From NCBI GenBank assembly GCA_027382625.1, contig JAJKFJ010022871.1:1-64000 (forward strand): a stretch of 64,000 nt of DNA, read 5' to 3'. The notes below the pieces were generated by a model that made no database searches, was not told where the DNA came from, and worked only from the letters and a program-made list of their open reading frames with translations. Shown one piece after another: positions 1-11,499 of the stretch. Numbering within the stretch: position 1 is the first letter of the stretch; every line of letters begins with the position of its first letter. Position numbers and translations under genes: made by a program. The DNA comes from Tetmemena sp. SeJ-2015. Lineage: Eukaryota > Ciliophora > Spirotrichea > Sporadotrichida > Oxytrichidae.

Positions 1-540
1 ATGATGATTTTTCATTTTTCATGAAAAAAGTGGATGACGAGGAAAGGCCCCCCAAATTTTTTTTTATATCTATATGTATCCACATTACTTGAATCATAGA
101 ATTGTTTATATAAACCAATTTAAACTATTTTTTCTTTTAGAGTTACCTAAAAAAATACATTTATTATTTTAGCAAATAGATTAATCATAATTAAGATTTC
201 AACAAAAATATTTATAATTTCGTTTATTTGGCCATTTTTTCTTTTTATTAGCATGAACTATAAGAACTAAAGAGAAGATAAATATATTATTTATTATGGA
301 ATAAAAATTCTATCTGCAACTACACATAATTTTGCATAGATTCATATTTTTGGTGTATTTGAGAAATAAAATAAAAAGATAATAACTAGCAACTTATAAT
401 ATAGAATTAAGATGACCCTCTCTCTCTAAATTTAGCAAATCTTGGACATTTTTTCACACCCACAGCATGATATGCTATCATATTTCAATTAAACAGCAGA
501 TTTTTCTCAAAACACTTTCTCTCTATTATCCTCAAGCTTC
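1..540. other. AT-rich non-coding germline DNA
   Basis: Very AT-rich with homopolymer runs and no frame that looks like protein. I see no gene, RNA or repeat here. Confidence 0.5.
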
Positions 541-1230
541 CTTGGACAGAATAAATTGGGAATGAGTGCGAATAATCTCGATACCTTAACTTCAATGGCA
601 AATTTCTCATACATTCTCGCAATTGTTAATTTCGCTTTCTCGTGCCTTTTTATTATTTCAGCCAATTAATTTTCCCATTTATTTATTAATTATTGAATGC
701 TATTTTAAATGAATGGGTTGATAGTGTTCGCGCCGTTTTTTCCTCCTGAGACTAATGAAGATTGCTTCGAAGACGAGTGCGCTCTAGATGGACTCTTTAC
801 CCTTTGGGGTCATGCGAAGTTTATAATTATCTCTTTTAAATAACAATTAAATTTTATTTTGATGTCGATGATAAATTGGTAAAACGTTTTTAACTTTCTT
901 CGTTATTGAATTTTAGTTTATTGATAAACTCTCCTGTGATCTTGATAATTCATGACTACCTAAATAGCAAAGCTCCCTAAGATGACTAGCTTTTTAAAAG
1001 CGACCCTAGACAAACTTCAATTGCATTGGTTGGGTATACAGTTGCAGCTTCAGCTTTCTTTATTATAAAAATATTATTTTTATTATGAAAATTCCTCTCT
1101 GCCAGCTCTTATATAAATCTGAGCAAGTAGAAAAACATGGATCCAAATGCTTATTTAGTTATAGATCTTATAGGTGCAGGATTAAAATTTAAATATATTG
1201 GCGCTAATTCAACCTACTGCTCTTCCCTTT
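541..1230 (+). CDS. Fragmented membrane-protein family, copy 1
   Basis: Coding-like islands separated by AT-rich DNA. About 562-640 begins with ATG and reads MSANNLDTLTSMANF followed by a hydrophobic stretch (SYILAIVNFAFSCL). About 722-830 reads LIVFAPFFPPETNEDCFEDE, Cys-rich, then CALDGLFTLWG. About 920-1075 reads INSPVILIIHDYLN and then a hydrophobic segment. The block order (membrane segment, Cys-containing loop, membrane segment beginning N/T-S/A-P, membrane segment) is the same as in the copies further right, so I group them as one family, probably with four membrane segments. The gaps are presumably IESs, but no junction was solved. The function is unknown. It could be a decayed gene instead of a live germline gene. 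Confidence 0.35.
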
Positions 1231-1950
1231 TTTAAGGCTTTACCTAAGAAGGGACAAATTTTAAACTATTTAATTATAATTTAAGCCCAATTTATAATCA
1301 AAGGCAATTAAATTTATTTTTTTATTTTATAAAAATTCTTATTTTCCTTCCAAAGGAATATTTTAATCGAATGAATAGATATAATTAATAAACGTAGCAC
1401 TCGCAAAAATCATTTTTCGTAAGAATGCTGAAGTTATGAATTAAAAAATTTAAAACCCCCTTTAAACATTTATCAAATTAGCCCTTTTTCAATATTTACA
1501 AAAATTAAAAAATTTTCTTTTTTATTTTTCCGAAATTTTTAAATTTAAAATAAAAAATTTTTTAAAATTGGGGAAATTAAATACGGGTTAAAGGAAAACC
1601 CCCTAAGCTTTCAAAAAAATTAAATTTTTTAAATATGAATTTCATCATCTATTATCACAACAGTACTCTTAGCAGGGAGATATGATGTGTTTTCTCTCTA
1701 TTAATAAATTCAAATATGAAGTTGAATAAAATTTTATTTTTTATAATTTTGAACCTAGCACCCCCACAGAGAATTTACTAGAAAATTAAGCTATTTAAAT
1801 CGCACTCTATCAAATGTTGTAATAATTATTATAATTGAAAAATTTTTTTTAAATTTTTAATTATTTTATAAAGGAAATGGATTAATCCAATTTTTTAAAA
1901 AAATTAATTTAAAACCCCCTTCACCTAAATATTTTATGAAATTTATTTAG
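1231..1950. other. AT-rich spacer
   Basis: No coding signal is visible. C-runs next to A-runs near 1450, 1600 and 1910 look loosely like C4A4 telomere units but never repeat in tandem. Confidence 0.45.
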
Positions 1951-1954
1951 TGCA

Positions 1955-2890
1955 ATAAATTTGTAAGTGGGCAAGTCTCGTAAAGGATATGCAAAGGGGG
2001 CTTTAATTACAAGCTCAATAACACTTTTCCTTGAGTTCTTAGCCTGGATATTGATTTCAATCTTGTTTTACTAAAGAAGCGTGAATATTAAAAATATAAG
2101 AAAGTTTTTAAATGTAGAAATATTTAATTAAATATAAATTTGAACTTTTCTACTCTTCTTGACACTCTGAAGCCCTATACAAGGGACTGCTACGACACTT
2201 GTGGACTCACTGGACTTGTTTACGGATGGGGTTTCTTCCTTAAATAAAATGAATATGACTTATTCATGTAATTCCTTTGGCAGCTAAAATAGTTTTTTTA
2301 AAAATTAATTAAAAGCATGAATTGATGTTTTGCTCGTCAAATCCAGCAATCATTTTCTAATCAACCCCCCTAAATTTAAATATGGCATCTCCCAAAGACA
2401 ATGCTTTGGATCAAACGCAAAACTCTTTTCTATTTATAACCCTCACCTGACAAAAGTTTCCACCTTCTTAAAATTAAAATATAAGGTGTGATTATTCTTT
2501 CCCATTTACTCCTTGTTACACATGAGCGCCTACACCAATCCATTTGATTCAACTATGGGATTAGATTTTATCACAATTAAATTAAAAATTTTCTTAATTT
2601 AACAAAATTTATTAAAAAGTTTTTATTATTTTTTTTTTTAATTAAAAAAAACAACTAATATCTTGATCTACTCGCTAATATTTATATGTTTTGAATGGGT
2701 CTCTCAATCTAAATTGAAATGAATCAAGTGTTTTTTATTAAAATCGCCCAGTCGACTTTGCTAGCTCTTAGTTTCTGAAGCCTTAGAACTAAAACGTCAA
2801 AGATAGATAGCTTTTTAATTATCATTTGAAGTGTGGGAAATTTCTTGGAACTAACTACCTTAAATAGCTATTGATTAAGAATAAAGTTTT
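1955..2890 (+). CDS. Fragmented membrane-protein family, copy 2
   Basis: This is the closest relative of copy 4 (7540-8490), recognisable at the DNA level. Islands: about 1966-2055, a basic start then GALITSSITLFLEFLAW; about 2160-2250, LKPYTRDCYDTCGLTGLVYG then WGF; about 2335-2445, SNPAIIF and GSNAKLFSI; 2522-2575, MSAYTNPFDSTMGLDF; about 2692-2712, the motif encoding WVSQS. TAA and TAG occur inside the islands, consistent with Gln. The spacers are AT-rich and 60-150 bp long, larger than the IESs solved elsewhere in the window. The predicted product is a small multi-pass membrane protein with a Cys-x3-Cys loop. Function unknown. I could not solve the pointers, so frame and boundaries are approximate. 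Confidence 0.4.
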
Positions 2891-4264
2891 AAAATTCAGC
2901 AATTATCTTTACAATAAACAATCACTTATACATATAAAATAAATATTTAATTTTTAAATTAGATAGAGTTCAGAATTTAGTAAAGCCTTTAATTTCAAAG
3001 TTTTAAAATAACTTAAGTTATATAAATTAAAGCTATTGGTCGCAGGTATCCAGATAAATTACTTATTAATAATCCATAAATTAAAATTATTCTGAAGTTT
3101 ATTTAGATCAAACTTAAGATAAATTCATTATAAATGAATGTGCAAAAAGTTAAGATAAATTTTAATAAAGTTTTTAGAATCTATATCTGTTATTCTCAAA
3201 TTTTGAAAGTTACTTTGCTCAGACTTTAAATAATTAAAAGTCTTGGTTAAAGAATTGGTAGAAACTCTATGATTTAAGTTTTCAACCTTTTTGCTCTAAG
3301 CAATATAAATCTTATCCAGTCTGAATTGATACTTAAGATTTATTCTTCATAAAATTTTAATGGTTCTTTCTTTCCTCTTTATTTAAGGCCAAAATTTTTC
3401 GTTCAAAATAAATCAATTACAATCTTTTAATTTATTAAGAATATTGAGATACAATATTTATATTAGAAATTAAAGGACTAAAAGTTTATAAATAATATTT
3501 CTATTATAATTAAGAAGTTTTGAATTAAAACTCTTTTTTCAATAAATTAATTTATCTTTAATAATATTATAATTATTTAATCTTTTGCTAAAATTTATTT
3601 TAAAAAATTATTTTTTAATCTTTAAATTTATTCTTCCCAATCATTAATTCATTGCTTAAAATTAATAATAAGATAAATATTTTCAATATTGTAAATTCAA
3701 TAAAAAAATTTTCAATATAAGTCAACGCCAAGAATAAATGACAAATGCAATGCTTTGCATTTCTCTTCCCTTTAATATATCTATTACAATTGGATATTAT
3801 TCCTTTCTTGCTGATTACACTCTCTCGATCATTAGAATTACAGAAGAAAATGAATTCTAAACCTTTAATATTTCAAATGCGAAATACCATTTATATTTAT
3901 ATCATAAATTAAATTTACCTTTAAGAGAAGTATCAATACCTCACCTCAAGTTATGTCAAAATTCCACATATTTGATATATTTTAGTCAAGTTAATATACA
4001 AAGAAGGTTTTAAAAATTTAAATTTCCTTGATTTAAGAGCAATTAGCTTATTGAAATTATAAATATTCAACAATAACCAATAAAATGAAAAGTCAATCTC
4101 TTAACGAAGGCATACAAAATTTAATTAAAATGATGACTTTAATTTTAAGCATCACCAGTGGCTATCTAGTCATCATTCTATTTAGTTATTAAATATAAAT
4201 TAAACTAAGCATTCTAGATTAAGAAACAAGAGAATCTTTAACATAAATTATTTTAATTTATAAT
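2891..4264. other. AT-rich spacer
   Basis: About 1.4 kb of very AT-rich DNA. I see no supported gene, RNA or repeat array. Confidence 0.5.
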
Positions 4265-5500
4265 CGAATTAAAAGCCGATAAAACTAAAAGCGTATCCCG
4301 ATTTGCAACCTTTGATTGTCATAAGCACCATCCTCAATATCTTCTCTTTGTTGGGATTAATTGCTCTGATCGGAATAATTTCAGTAGGGAACATAATATA
4401 AATATTTGTAACATTCAAATCATGATAGACTATATGCTCCAATCTAAGAATACCATCGGCAATTGCTATGACTCCTGCTATCTTTATGGACTGGCTACGC
4501 AATATGTTTCTCTTATCAAATAAATAAGTTAATTTATCTGGAGTGTAAATTTTGCAAACGAGTAAAATGATGTTTTTAATATGATGAAGATCTCATTTGG
4601 CATCAATTTTTATTAAATTTACTTCATTTTTTTAAAATTAAACCGTATAGTTAAATTATTTTTTTTTAAAAAAAAGCCATTCGATAGGGCTTACAAAATT
4701 ATTCAAGTATTAAAAATAATACCCTGAAAATAAAGATGATAGATGAAATGCAAATGGTAAGGAGAAAATTATCTTGCCTTAAACTAGAAAATATAGCTTG
4801 GTTATCATCTGAAATAATTAATTTTTTTAAAAAAATTATCAGAATAGTGAATATACTTTCTTTTCAAAGCAAGTTCTCGCCATCTATTACTGTATTTTAT
4901 TGACATTTATATCATTAATTGTTGTTCATAATAATTTTTAATCTAATTATTCGTTTTGTTCTGAGGAGCTGTTCACTTTTAATCCACTTATAATAAGATT
5001 AAGTTTACTTATGAATGCTCCAATTTCTATTAGCGTTTTGGTTGCATCACTTTAGTTAAGCAGCACAAATACCTCTTTCCTTGGGAATCAGACTAAGATC
5101 TTCACTTATTTTGCCATAGCATACTCTACCGTCATGGTCCTGCTCTTCTTAAAATAATAATCAGACCAAATTATTTATTAAAATTTAACCAGAGAATTCT
5201 ATTTGTAATAGAAGTTAGAATTAATTTATTATAAATTAAAATTGTCAATTAAAATTGGCATAGCTATTATTTATTGTTTAGCCTCGATTTTTCTCGAACT
5301 TTTCAGGTCTCTTCGGTAAAATCTTAACAGCGAGGATGAAGTTCTAGTCTTCTTTGCGCTCCTTGTAAGAAAAGTATTGCTAAACTTATTTAAATTTATA
5401 CCTCATTATTAATTCCTGCAATTATAGGGAAATTTCCCTCTAGCATCCCAATTCTATATGGATTTTAAGCACCCTCTCTAACGTTCTGCAAAATATAAAA
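4265..5500 (+). CDS. Fragmented membrane-protein family, copy 3
   Basis: Islands on the plus strand: about 4285-4395 encodes a hydrophobic segment (QPLIVISTILNIFSLLGLI); about 5010-5150 encodes NAPISISVLVASLQ, then GNQTKIFTYFAIAYSTVMVL. The second island aligns with STPATIVTLITALQ ... GSNAKLFSILITAY of copy 4. About 5285-5375 (FLELFRSLRQNLNSEDE, then VLVFFALL) may be a further island. A 77-codon reading on the opposite strand over 4269-4502 is the antisense of the first membrane segment and is not a gene. The copy is more diverged than copies 2 and 4 and may be decayed. Function unknown. Confidence 0.35.
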
Positions 5501-5714
5501 TTTCTTCAGCAAAAGCTAGGTTTCTAGTCAGTAATGCAAAATTTGGGCTTTCATCATAATATCATAAGATCATAATAGGAAAGATCAATATGCGATCTTT
5601 TTAAACTTTACTTAGCAGCACTATGGAGATATAATAAAATAAATTTGACTTCATATTTCAGATTCAATGAGATAAGCTGTAGAACTATAAAGAATATCAG
5701 TTAAATTAACTACC

Positions 5715-6680
5715 TCAAAAAATCCTTTCTTTTTTTAATTAAAAATCATCTCTTTTATTAAGTTTCTACAATAATTAGGCTTAACGAAAGTTGTTAGCAT
5801 ATTATTTCTACAAAATTAAAATCCTGAGTTAATTAAATTAAATCTTAACATTTTATTTCTTACTTTACCCTTACATGTTCATGATTTCGATTGGATTTGT
5901 GGCATGATTTCACTCTTGGACTTGATTTAATTTATGCTGGAAAAATAATAATTTTTTATAGGAATGAATGTGGCTCAGCTGATATATTATACAGGCTGTT
6001 CAGCTCTTGAATCTCACCAATATAAACCTCAGTATCATATATAACTAATCTTTTCTGATATTTATTTTAGCAAAATGTCTTTTTCTAGAAACTCACAAAC
6101 AATTTAAACTCACAAAGTTATTTAATCTATGCTTAAAATTGTATTTGTCATATATTATAGTATTGGAATTGAATATTCAAAATTTATTTCTTTACTTAAT
6201 CACTCATTTTAAATATAAAATAAATTCCTGACTCACTCCAGTAGATTAATAAAAGTGTATTGAACTGACAGTAAATTCAAGGATTTAACATCACCATGTC
6301 AATGCAAAGCCATTTCTTTGTTTCATAAAAATCATCTCCTTATTAGATTCATCAGCGAATCAAGGTTAACGAAAGCCTTGTTGACATTTATTTCAGCCGA
6401 ATACCTGAGTTTTAAATTCTGACTCAACACTCACTGTTATTTCTTACTATTACCCTTCACTTATCAGTGATTTCGATCTAGCATCTTGACAGACTTCAAT
6501 GCTTGACCCGATAATTCGTATGCCGGACAGAAAGGATTGAATAACTTACTGTGGAATGGCAACTGTGGCTCAGACTATTATATTATACCAGGCTGCAGCT
6601 CCTATGAATGTCACGCAATATGAACGACATAGTTCTTATACTACATCTTTCATATTTATCTTTAGGTCAAAGATGTCCCA
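5715..6680 (+). repeat. Direct duplication of a ~0.4 kb module
   Basis: About 5715-6110 and 6300-6690 are diverged direct copies. Shared landmarks in order: AAAATCATCTC followed by a TTAACGAAAG motif; a TTACCCTT ... GATTTCGAT block; an ATG-led island encoding M-x(1-2)-VAQ (5964 MNVAQ; 6556 MATVAQ) followed by a Tyr/Gln-containing stretch; then CAAA(A)GATGTC or CAAAATGTC. A third M-x-VAQ island (MTVAQ) starts at 8803 with less flanking similarity. These could be first coding islands of the neighbouring membrane-protein copies, or parts of a separate small family. Confidence 0.5.
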
Positions 6681-6768
6681 ATTTTTTAATACTCACAAAA
6701 ACTAGTTTAAAATCAGATGATTTATATAACGGAAATAAAATTTTGAATATTCAATTCCAATACTATAA
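6153..6768. repeat. Inverted repeat pair, arms 6153-6190 and 6732-6768
   Basis: The reverse complement of 6153-6190 matches 6732-6768 almost perfectly (core GAATATTCAATTCCAATA, one A indel). The arms enclose about 540 bp that contains most of the second copy of the duplicated module. I see no clear target-site duplication outside the arms and no transposase frame inside. Confidence 0.65.
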
Positions 6769-7539
6769 ATTTAAACAATTTAATAAACTTTATTAGAATT
6801 AAAAGATATCATCTTTACTGATTCCTACATTTAAAATAAAAAATAATAAAATAAATTATATCCTTAAGACTCTCCATTTAATAATCTTAAATGTAAATTA
6901 TAGAAATCAAAATTAATCTCCCCAAATAGATAATTAGCATAAGCTCATATTTTTTTATGTAATAACGAGAAAAAAATATAAAAGATAATTATAAGCAACC
7001 TGAAAATTAAAATTAAGAAAACTCTTGTTCTTTAATTTCAGAAAATTTTTGAAATTTTTCTCACTCAACACTCACTGTTTTTTTAAATAATTATATTATC
7101 GTAAGTGAATTTCATTGAATCTAGCATCTTTACTAATTTTTAAAATGTTTTCCTCCAATATAAAGATTTCGTATGCATCAAATGAATAGTTTTATGAATA
7201 ACTTAACACTTGGAATAATCGTTTAACTTAAGGATTCTGGAGTTATCAATTAATTATAAATATTAATATCCCAGCAACCTAAACAATTCCTCAAATGTCA
7301 GCACTTTTGAACGAACCCATTTCCACACTGTAACCTAAACACTTTCTTTTTTATACTTTTTAGACTCCAAACCGATTTTTCCTCTCTCGCAATTCCTTTG
7401 AAATCATTCAAGTAAATTTAAATTCAATAAATTAATAATCAACCATGGAATAATTTGGTCTGGATCTAGATATATTTAAATTAATTTAACTTAATTTATC
7501 CATCCTCCCTCATGAAAGTGTTATATAAATTGTTTTGAG

Positions 7540-8490
7540 GATAAATTGTAAAGTGGGCATGACCACCGAAGATTATGCAATGGGGGCCCTGGTTACTAGC
7601 TCAATATCCCTTGTCCTTGAGTCCTTAGGCCTTATAGGCCTAGTATACTCGTTTTCAAATGGAAACTTAAATATTATATTTTTTAGATAATTTTATTTTT
7701 TATTGTAGAAATATTAATTAAATATAAATTTAAACTATCCTAATTTTGTTGATGCCTTGAAACCCTACAAAGGTACCTGCGACGACTCTTGCGGTCTTAA
7801 CGCATTTGTGTATGGATGGATGTTTTACCTTAAAATAAAATGAATATGTTTCATCAATTTAAATCCTGTGGCAGCTAAATCTAATATTTTAAGTGTTCTT
7901 AAAAATTAATATATTTCAAATGTTTAGTTCTATCAACTCCTGCAACTATTGTTACCCTAATCACAGCTCTTCAAATTAAGAACGGTGACTCTTAAACTAC
8001 AATGCTTGGATCAAACGCTAAACTCTTTTCTATTCTGATCACCGCCTACCAGTCAATGGTCTCATCATTCTCAAAAATGAAATATAAATATTCTTTACCT
8101 TTTACTCCTACCTCCACATGAGCGCCTATGTTACACCATTCGACCCAACTTATGGTTTAGATTTCATCACAATATAAAGTCTTAAATAATTTAAATATAA
8201 TAAACTAGAACTCTATCAAATTTATTGATTGAAGGGATATATAAATTATAACCATATTTTCTTCCATGATTTAAATAACATATTTACATATTTTTAGGGT
8301 TTAAATGGGTCTCTCAATCTTTTTACATATATACTATATTAATCAGCCAGTCTACGCTTCTTGCCCTTGCATTCTGAGAGAATAAAATGGGAAGGATAGC
8401 TTCTCTGTTTACTCGTAAATGATCGGATTCCTACTGGTTTAACGAGTTATTAGAAACATCATTTTACCTTAAATAACGATTGATTAAGTT
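7540..8490 (+). CDS. Fragmented membrane-protein family, copy 4
   Basis: This is the best preserved copy. Islands: 7546-7650, MTTEDYAMGALVTSSIS then LVLESLGLIGLVYS; about 7745-7835, ALKPYKGTCDDSCGLNAFVYGW; about 7925-8085, STPATIVTLITALQ with TAA read as Gln, then GSNAKLFSILITAYQS; 8118-8170, MSAYVTPFDPTYGLDF; about 8300-8320, GFKWVSQS. The hydrophobic islands suggest four membrane segments with a Cys-rich loop after the first. Similarity to copy 2 (1955-2890) is visible in DNA as well as protein and extends past the last island to about 8480, so a whole unit was duplicated. A start may lie as far upstream as the MATVAQ island at 6556. No family was recognised and no IES junction was proved. 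Confidence 0.45.
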
Positions 8491-9059
8491 AATACCTTCA
8501 AAGATTCATATCATATTCTAATCTATCTATCTTTCAGCTTATTAATTAAATATTAAAATGATTTAAAAATAAATAACTTCATTTGTAAAAAATAGATATT
8601 TAAGTTTATGGAGAACATAAATTATTTAATTTTTATGATTAATTATAGAGAAATCACCAGTTAGCAATAATTAATTCCCATTAAATTACGGGATAAATAC
8701 GATTAGTTGATTCGCAAATCATCTAATAAAATAGTTTAATAGCTTGCTTTATTTATTTAACTGAAGTCATTTAATAATTTTAGTACAAGGTTAAATGGAA
8801 GGATGACAGTAGCTCAGCGTAGTATTCATACCTTGCCTCAACAGACTTGCTACTTTTTCAAAATATTATAGAGATTTGTTTGAAGTACTATGAACTTAAG
8901 GTAAGTGAACTTATTGTGATATTCCTTTTAGATATCTTAAAACAATTAAAAAAATCTTATATCGCTTCGTATTCCTGCTCAAAAGACTCAAATTCTCATA
9001 CGCTAACTTGTACTCTAATTGTTGTATGTATTTTAGTAAATTATTTTCAAATTACCTAA

Positions 9060-10425
9060 TCGTATTCATCCCATACTAAGAATACGCAAAATAATTTCAT
9101 ATTTAAATAGGAGTATTACTTAAATTTATTAAATTGTTAAGAATATAATTTTCAAGTTTAAAATTAAAAGTTCCCATAATTCCTAATATTTTCCTATATT
9201 ATAGTTGATTATAAATTAATAATTTATTTTAACAAAATTTTAAAATTAAGCAGAGATGAAGCTACAAATTTTTGGTGAATTATAAATTTAAAACTATAAA
9301 AATAAAGATTAAGGAAACCCTTCTTGTTCAAGCTACTCTGAGTTAAATTAATAAAACAAAATTTGAACTTACTTTCCAAAATGCAGGCTGCTTTGATGTC
9401 ACTTAACTCTTATATGTATCTTAAGTTGAGGTTTTGAAATGAATAGGTTGCACTTGGATGTTTTCTCATATTATACACATGCAAATTATATCCGCTATAA
9501 TATTTCATTTTATAATCAATTAAATAATGTATAAATATTTTATACTCAAATGATGAAAATTTTATAATAAGATTAAAGAATTTTTAGCTTTATTTAAGTA
9601 TCAGATTAACAATATATCAAACATATAATAGAAGTTTCTAAAGTCTAAATTAGATTAAATTCTTAAGAATTATAAATACCCATACAACAATATCAAGATA
9701 TAAATAATTATAATGCCTTTTTGACTTAAATTCTAAACATCACAGTTTCTTTTATTATTCATAAGTTAAATATAATAAATAAATTAAAAATAGATTTTAA
9801 AAATGCAATCAACAATTTTGGTCTTCTAGAACTTACTTTTGATTTATATATTTAAACTTAACTTGTTAATCAGCACTTAGTACTTTAATTAAAATAATTT
9901 TGAAATTATTATAATAAGTGATAATTATAAATATTGATAATAAAAAAATCGCTAATCTATTTTAATTATGGAATAATTAACTTATTGCAATCTCAGAGCT
10001 TTGTTATTACTTTTATCAATCTTTATTTTTTACATTTTTTATTCAAATAAATTTCGTTCCCCTGTCCACCTTACTTTTTTATGTGCTTTTAAGATAATTT
10101 AAGATAGTTGCTTGAATTGAATTCATTGACGAGAGTTATATTTGGATTAACTCAGCGATCAGACAGTATACTTAGCTGCTTTTTTCCGTATCTGTTAACT
10201 TGAAACATTATCTTTCAATATAATGATTTGAATACTTCTATATTATTTTATTTGTTCCCAATATAAAAATTTAGTAAAGAATTAAGATGAGAGATACGCA
10301 CAACTTGCCAGTATTTTAAGCTCTTTTTCGCTGGCTTTTGATTTAGTTGGAATTCTTTCTTTTTTCTATCCTAGACAAAATTTATAATAAATACAAATTA
10401 TTATTTAGGAAATAATTTAAAACCC
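9060..10425. other. AT-rich spacer
   Basis: I see no convincing coding island, RNA gene or repeat. Chance open frames here are rich in Ile, Asn, Lys and Phe. Confidence 0.45.
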
Positions 10426-10429
10426 AGCC

Positions 10430-11480
10430 ATTCAATTATAACAATACAAGGTATTTCAAAGTGGCTGCAATGAGACCTGCTATCTCAATTTTTTAGGATG
10501 GCTCTCGCATTTGATTATAATGAATGAAACACTATGCTGGCAACTAAACTAACTTTAAATTAAACCAAAACTTCATATTAGAAAAAGTTTAATTAAAACA
10601 AGCAATAAGATATTCTAAAAAAATAAAGAAGTGCTAACTCCGTAAGAAATTGATCTTTCTTATAAATAATTTTGAATTTAGAGACTTTTTTAGAATTTTT
10701 AATGAAATAATTTTAAGAGTTTTATAATAAAAAAAACTTTTTTTTAAAAAAATTAATATATTTAAGCCTTCAAAACATTTTTTAAAAAATCTCCTTAATA
10801 TGTCTGATACCTATTCGCAAAATCTTTCTTTTTAATTCAATGATTTATTAAATTTGTATCTATATTACTTTTAAATTTTAGTATTTTCTACTCCTGCGAC
10901 TGTGATAACCATATTAGCTTCGCTTGAGAAGTTAAGTGATCCACCCAGCAACATCTTCGGCTCTCAAACAGAAAAATTTTCAGATTGGATTACTAAAATT
11001 TATGTACAAGGAAAAAAGGAGAAAAATAAAATGAGGAAAATAATCTTCTTGAAGTGGCAAGCTTCAGTAATTGCGTCTATAGGCTATGCTTGAGATGCTC
11101 TGTCTTCAGCATCTTAGATCTCCAGAAACCATCTTTGTTTCTCACCTAAAATAAATCAGATCAATTAAATTGTATGAACCATGTTAATAAAAAGCTTTGA
11201 GATTCTCTCGTTTTTTCCTTCAGATTGCAAGATTATGTTGTGATCTAATGATCTCAACGTTCGATACAAAAGCAAATTTAAAGAATTATTGTGAGATTGT
11301 TAACTTTATTTATCAATCTAATTGGTTCAACAGATTCTTCAGGCCTTAAAGCAATCATTCTACATGCCCTTCTTTTTACACAAATTCCAACTTTTGAATT
11401 ATTAAACTAAATTACCTCCCAAAAAGGCCCTCTGAGGACATACATTTAGATATGGCAGAATTTTATGCTTCTCTTCATCG
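10430..11480 (+). CDS. Fragmented membrane-protein family, copy 5
   Basis: The clearest island is about 10884-11100: STPATVITILASLE, then SDPPSNIFGSQTEKFSDW and a Lys-rich stretch, aligned with STPATIVTLITALQ ... GSNAKLF of copy 4. Weaker islands at about 10450-10540 and 11390-11500 may be earlier and later parts. The Lys/Asn insertion after FSDW could be an unremoved IES or divergence. It is the most degenerate copy. Function unknown. Confidence 0.3.
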
Positions 11481-11499
11481 GACTGGATTTTGATCAATT

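Noticed and set aside
1440..1920. AAAACCCC-like strings as possible telomere repeats or telomere-bearing transposon ends
   Set aside because: Single occurrences with flanking T or extra C, never in tandem; expected by chance next to A-rich DNA.
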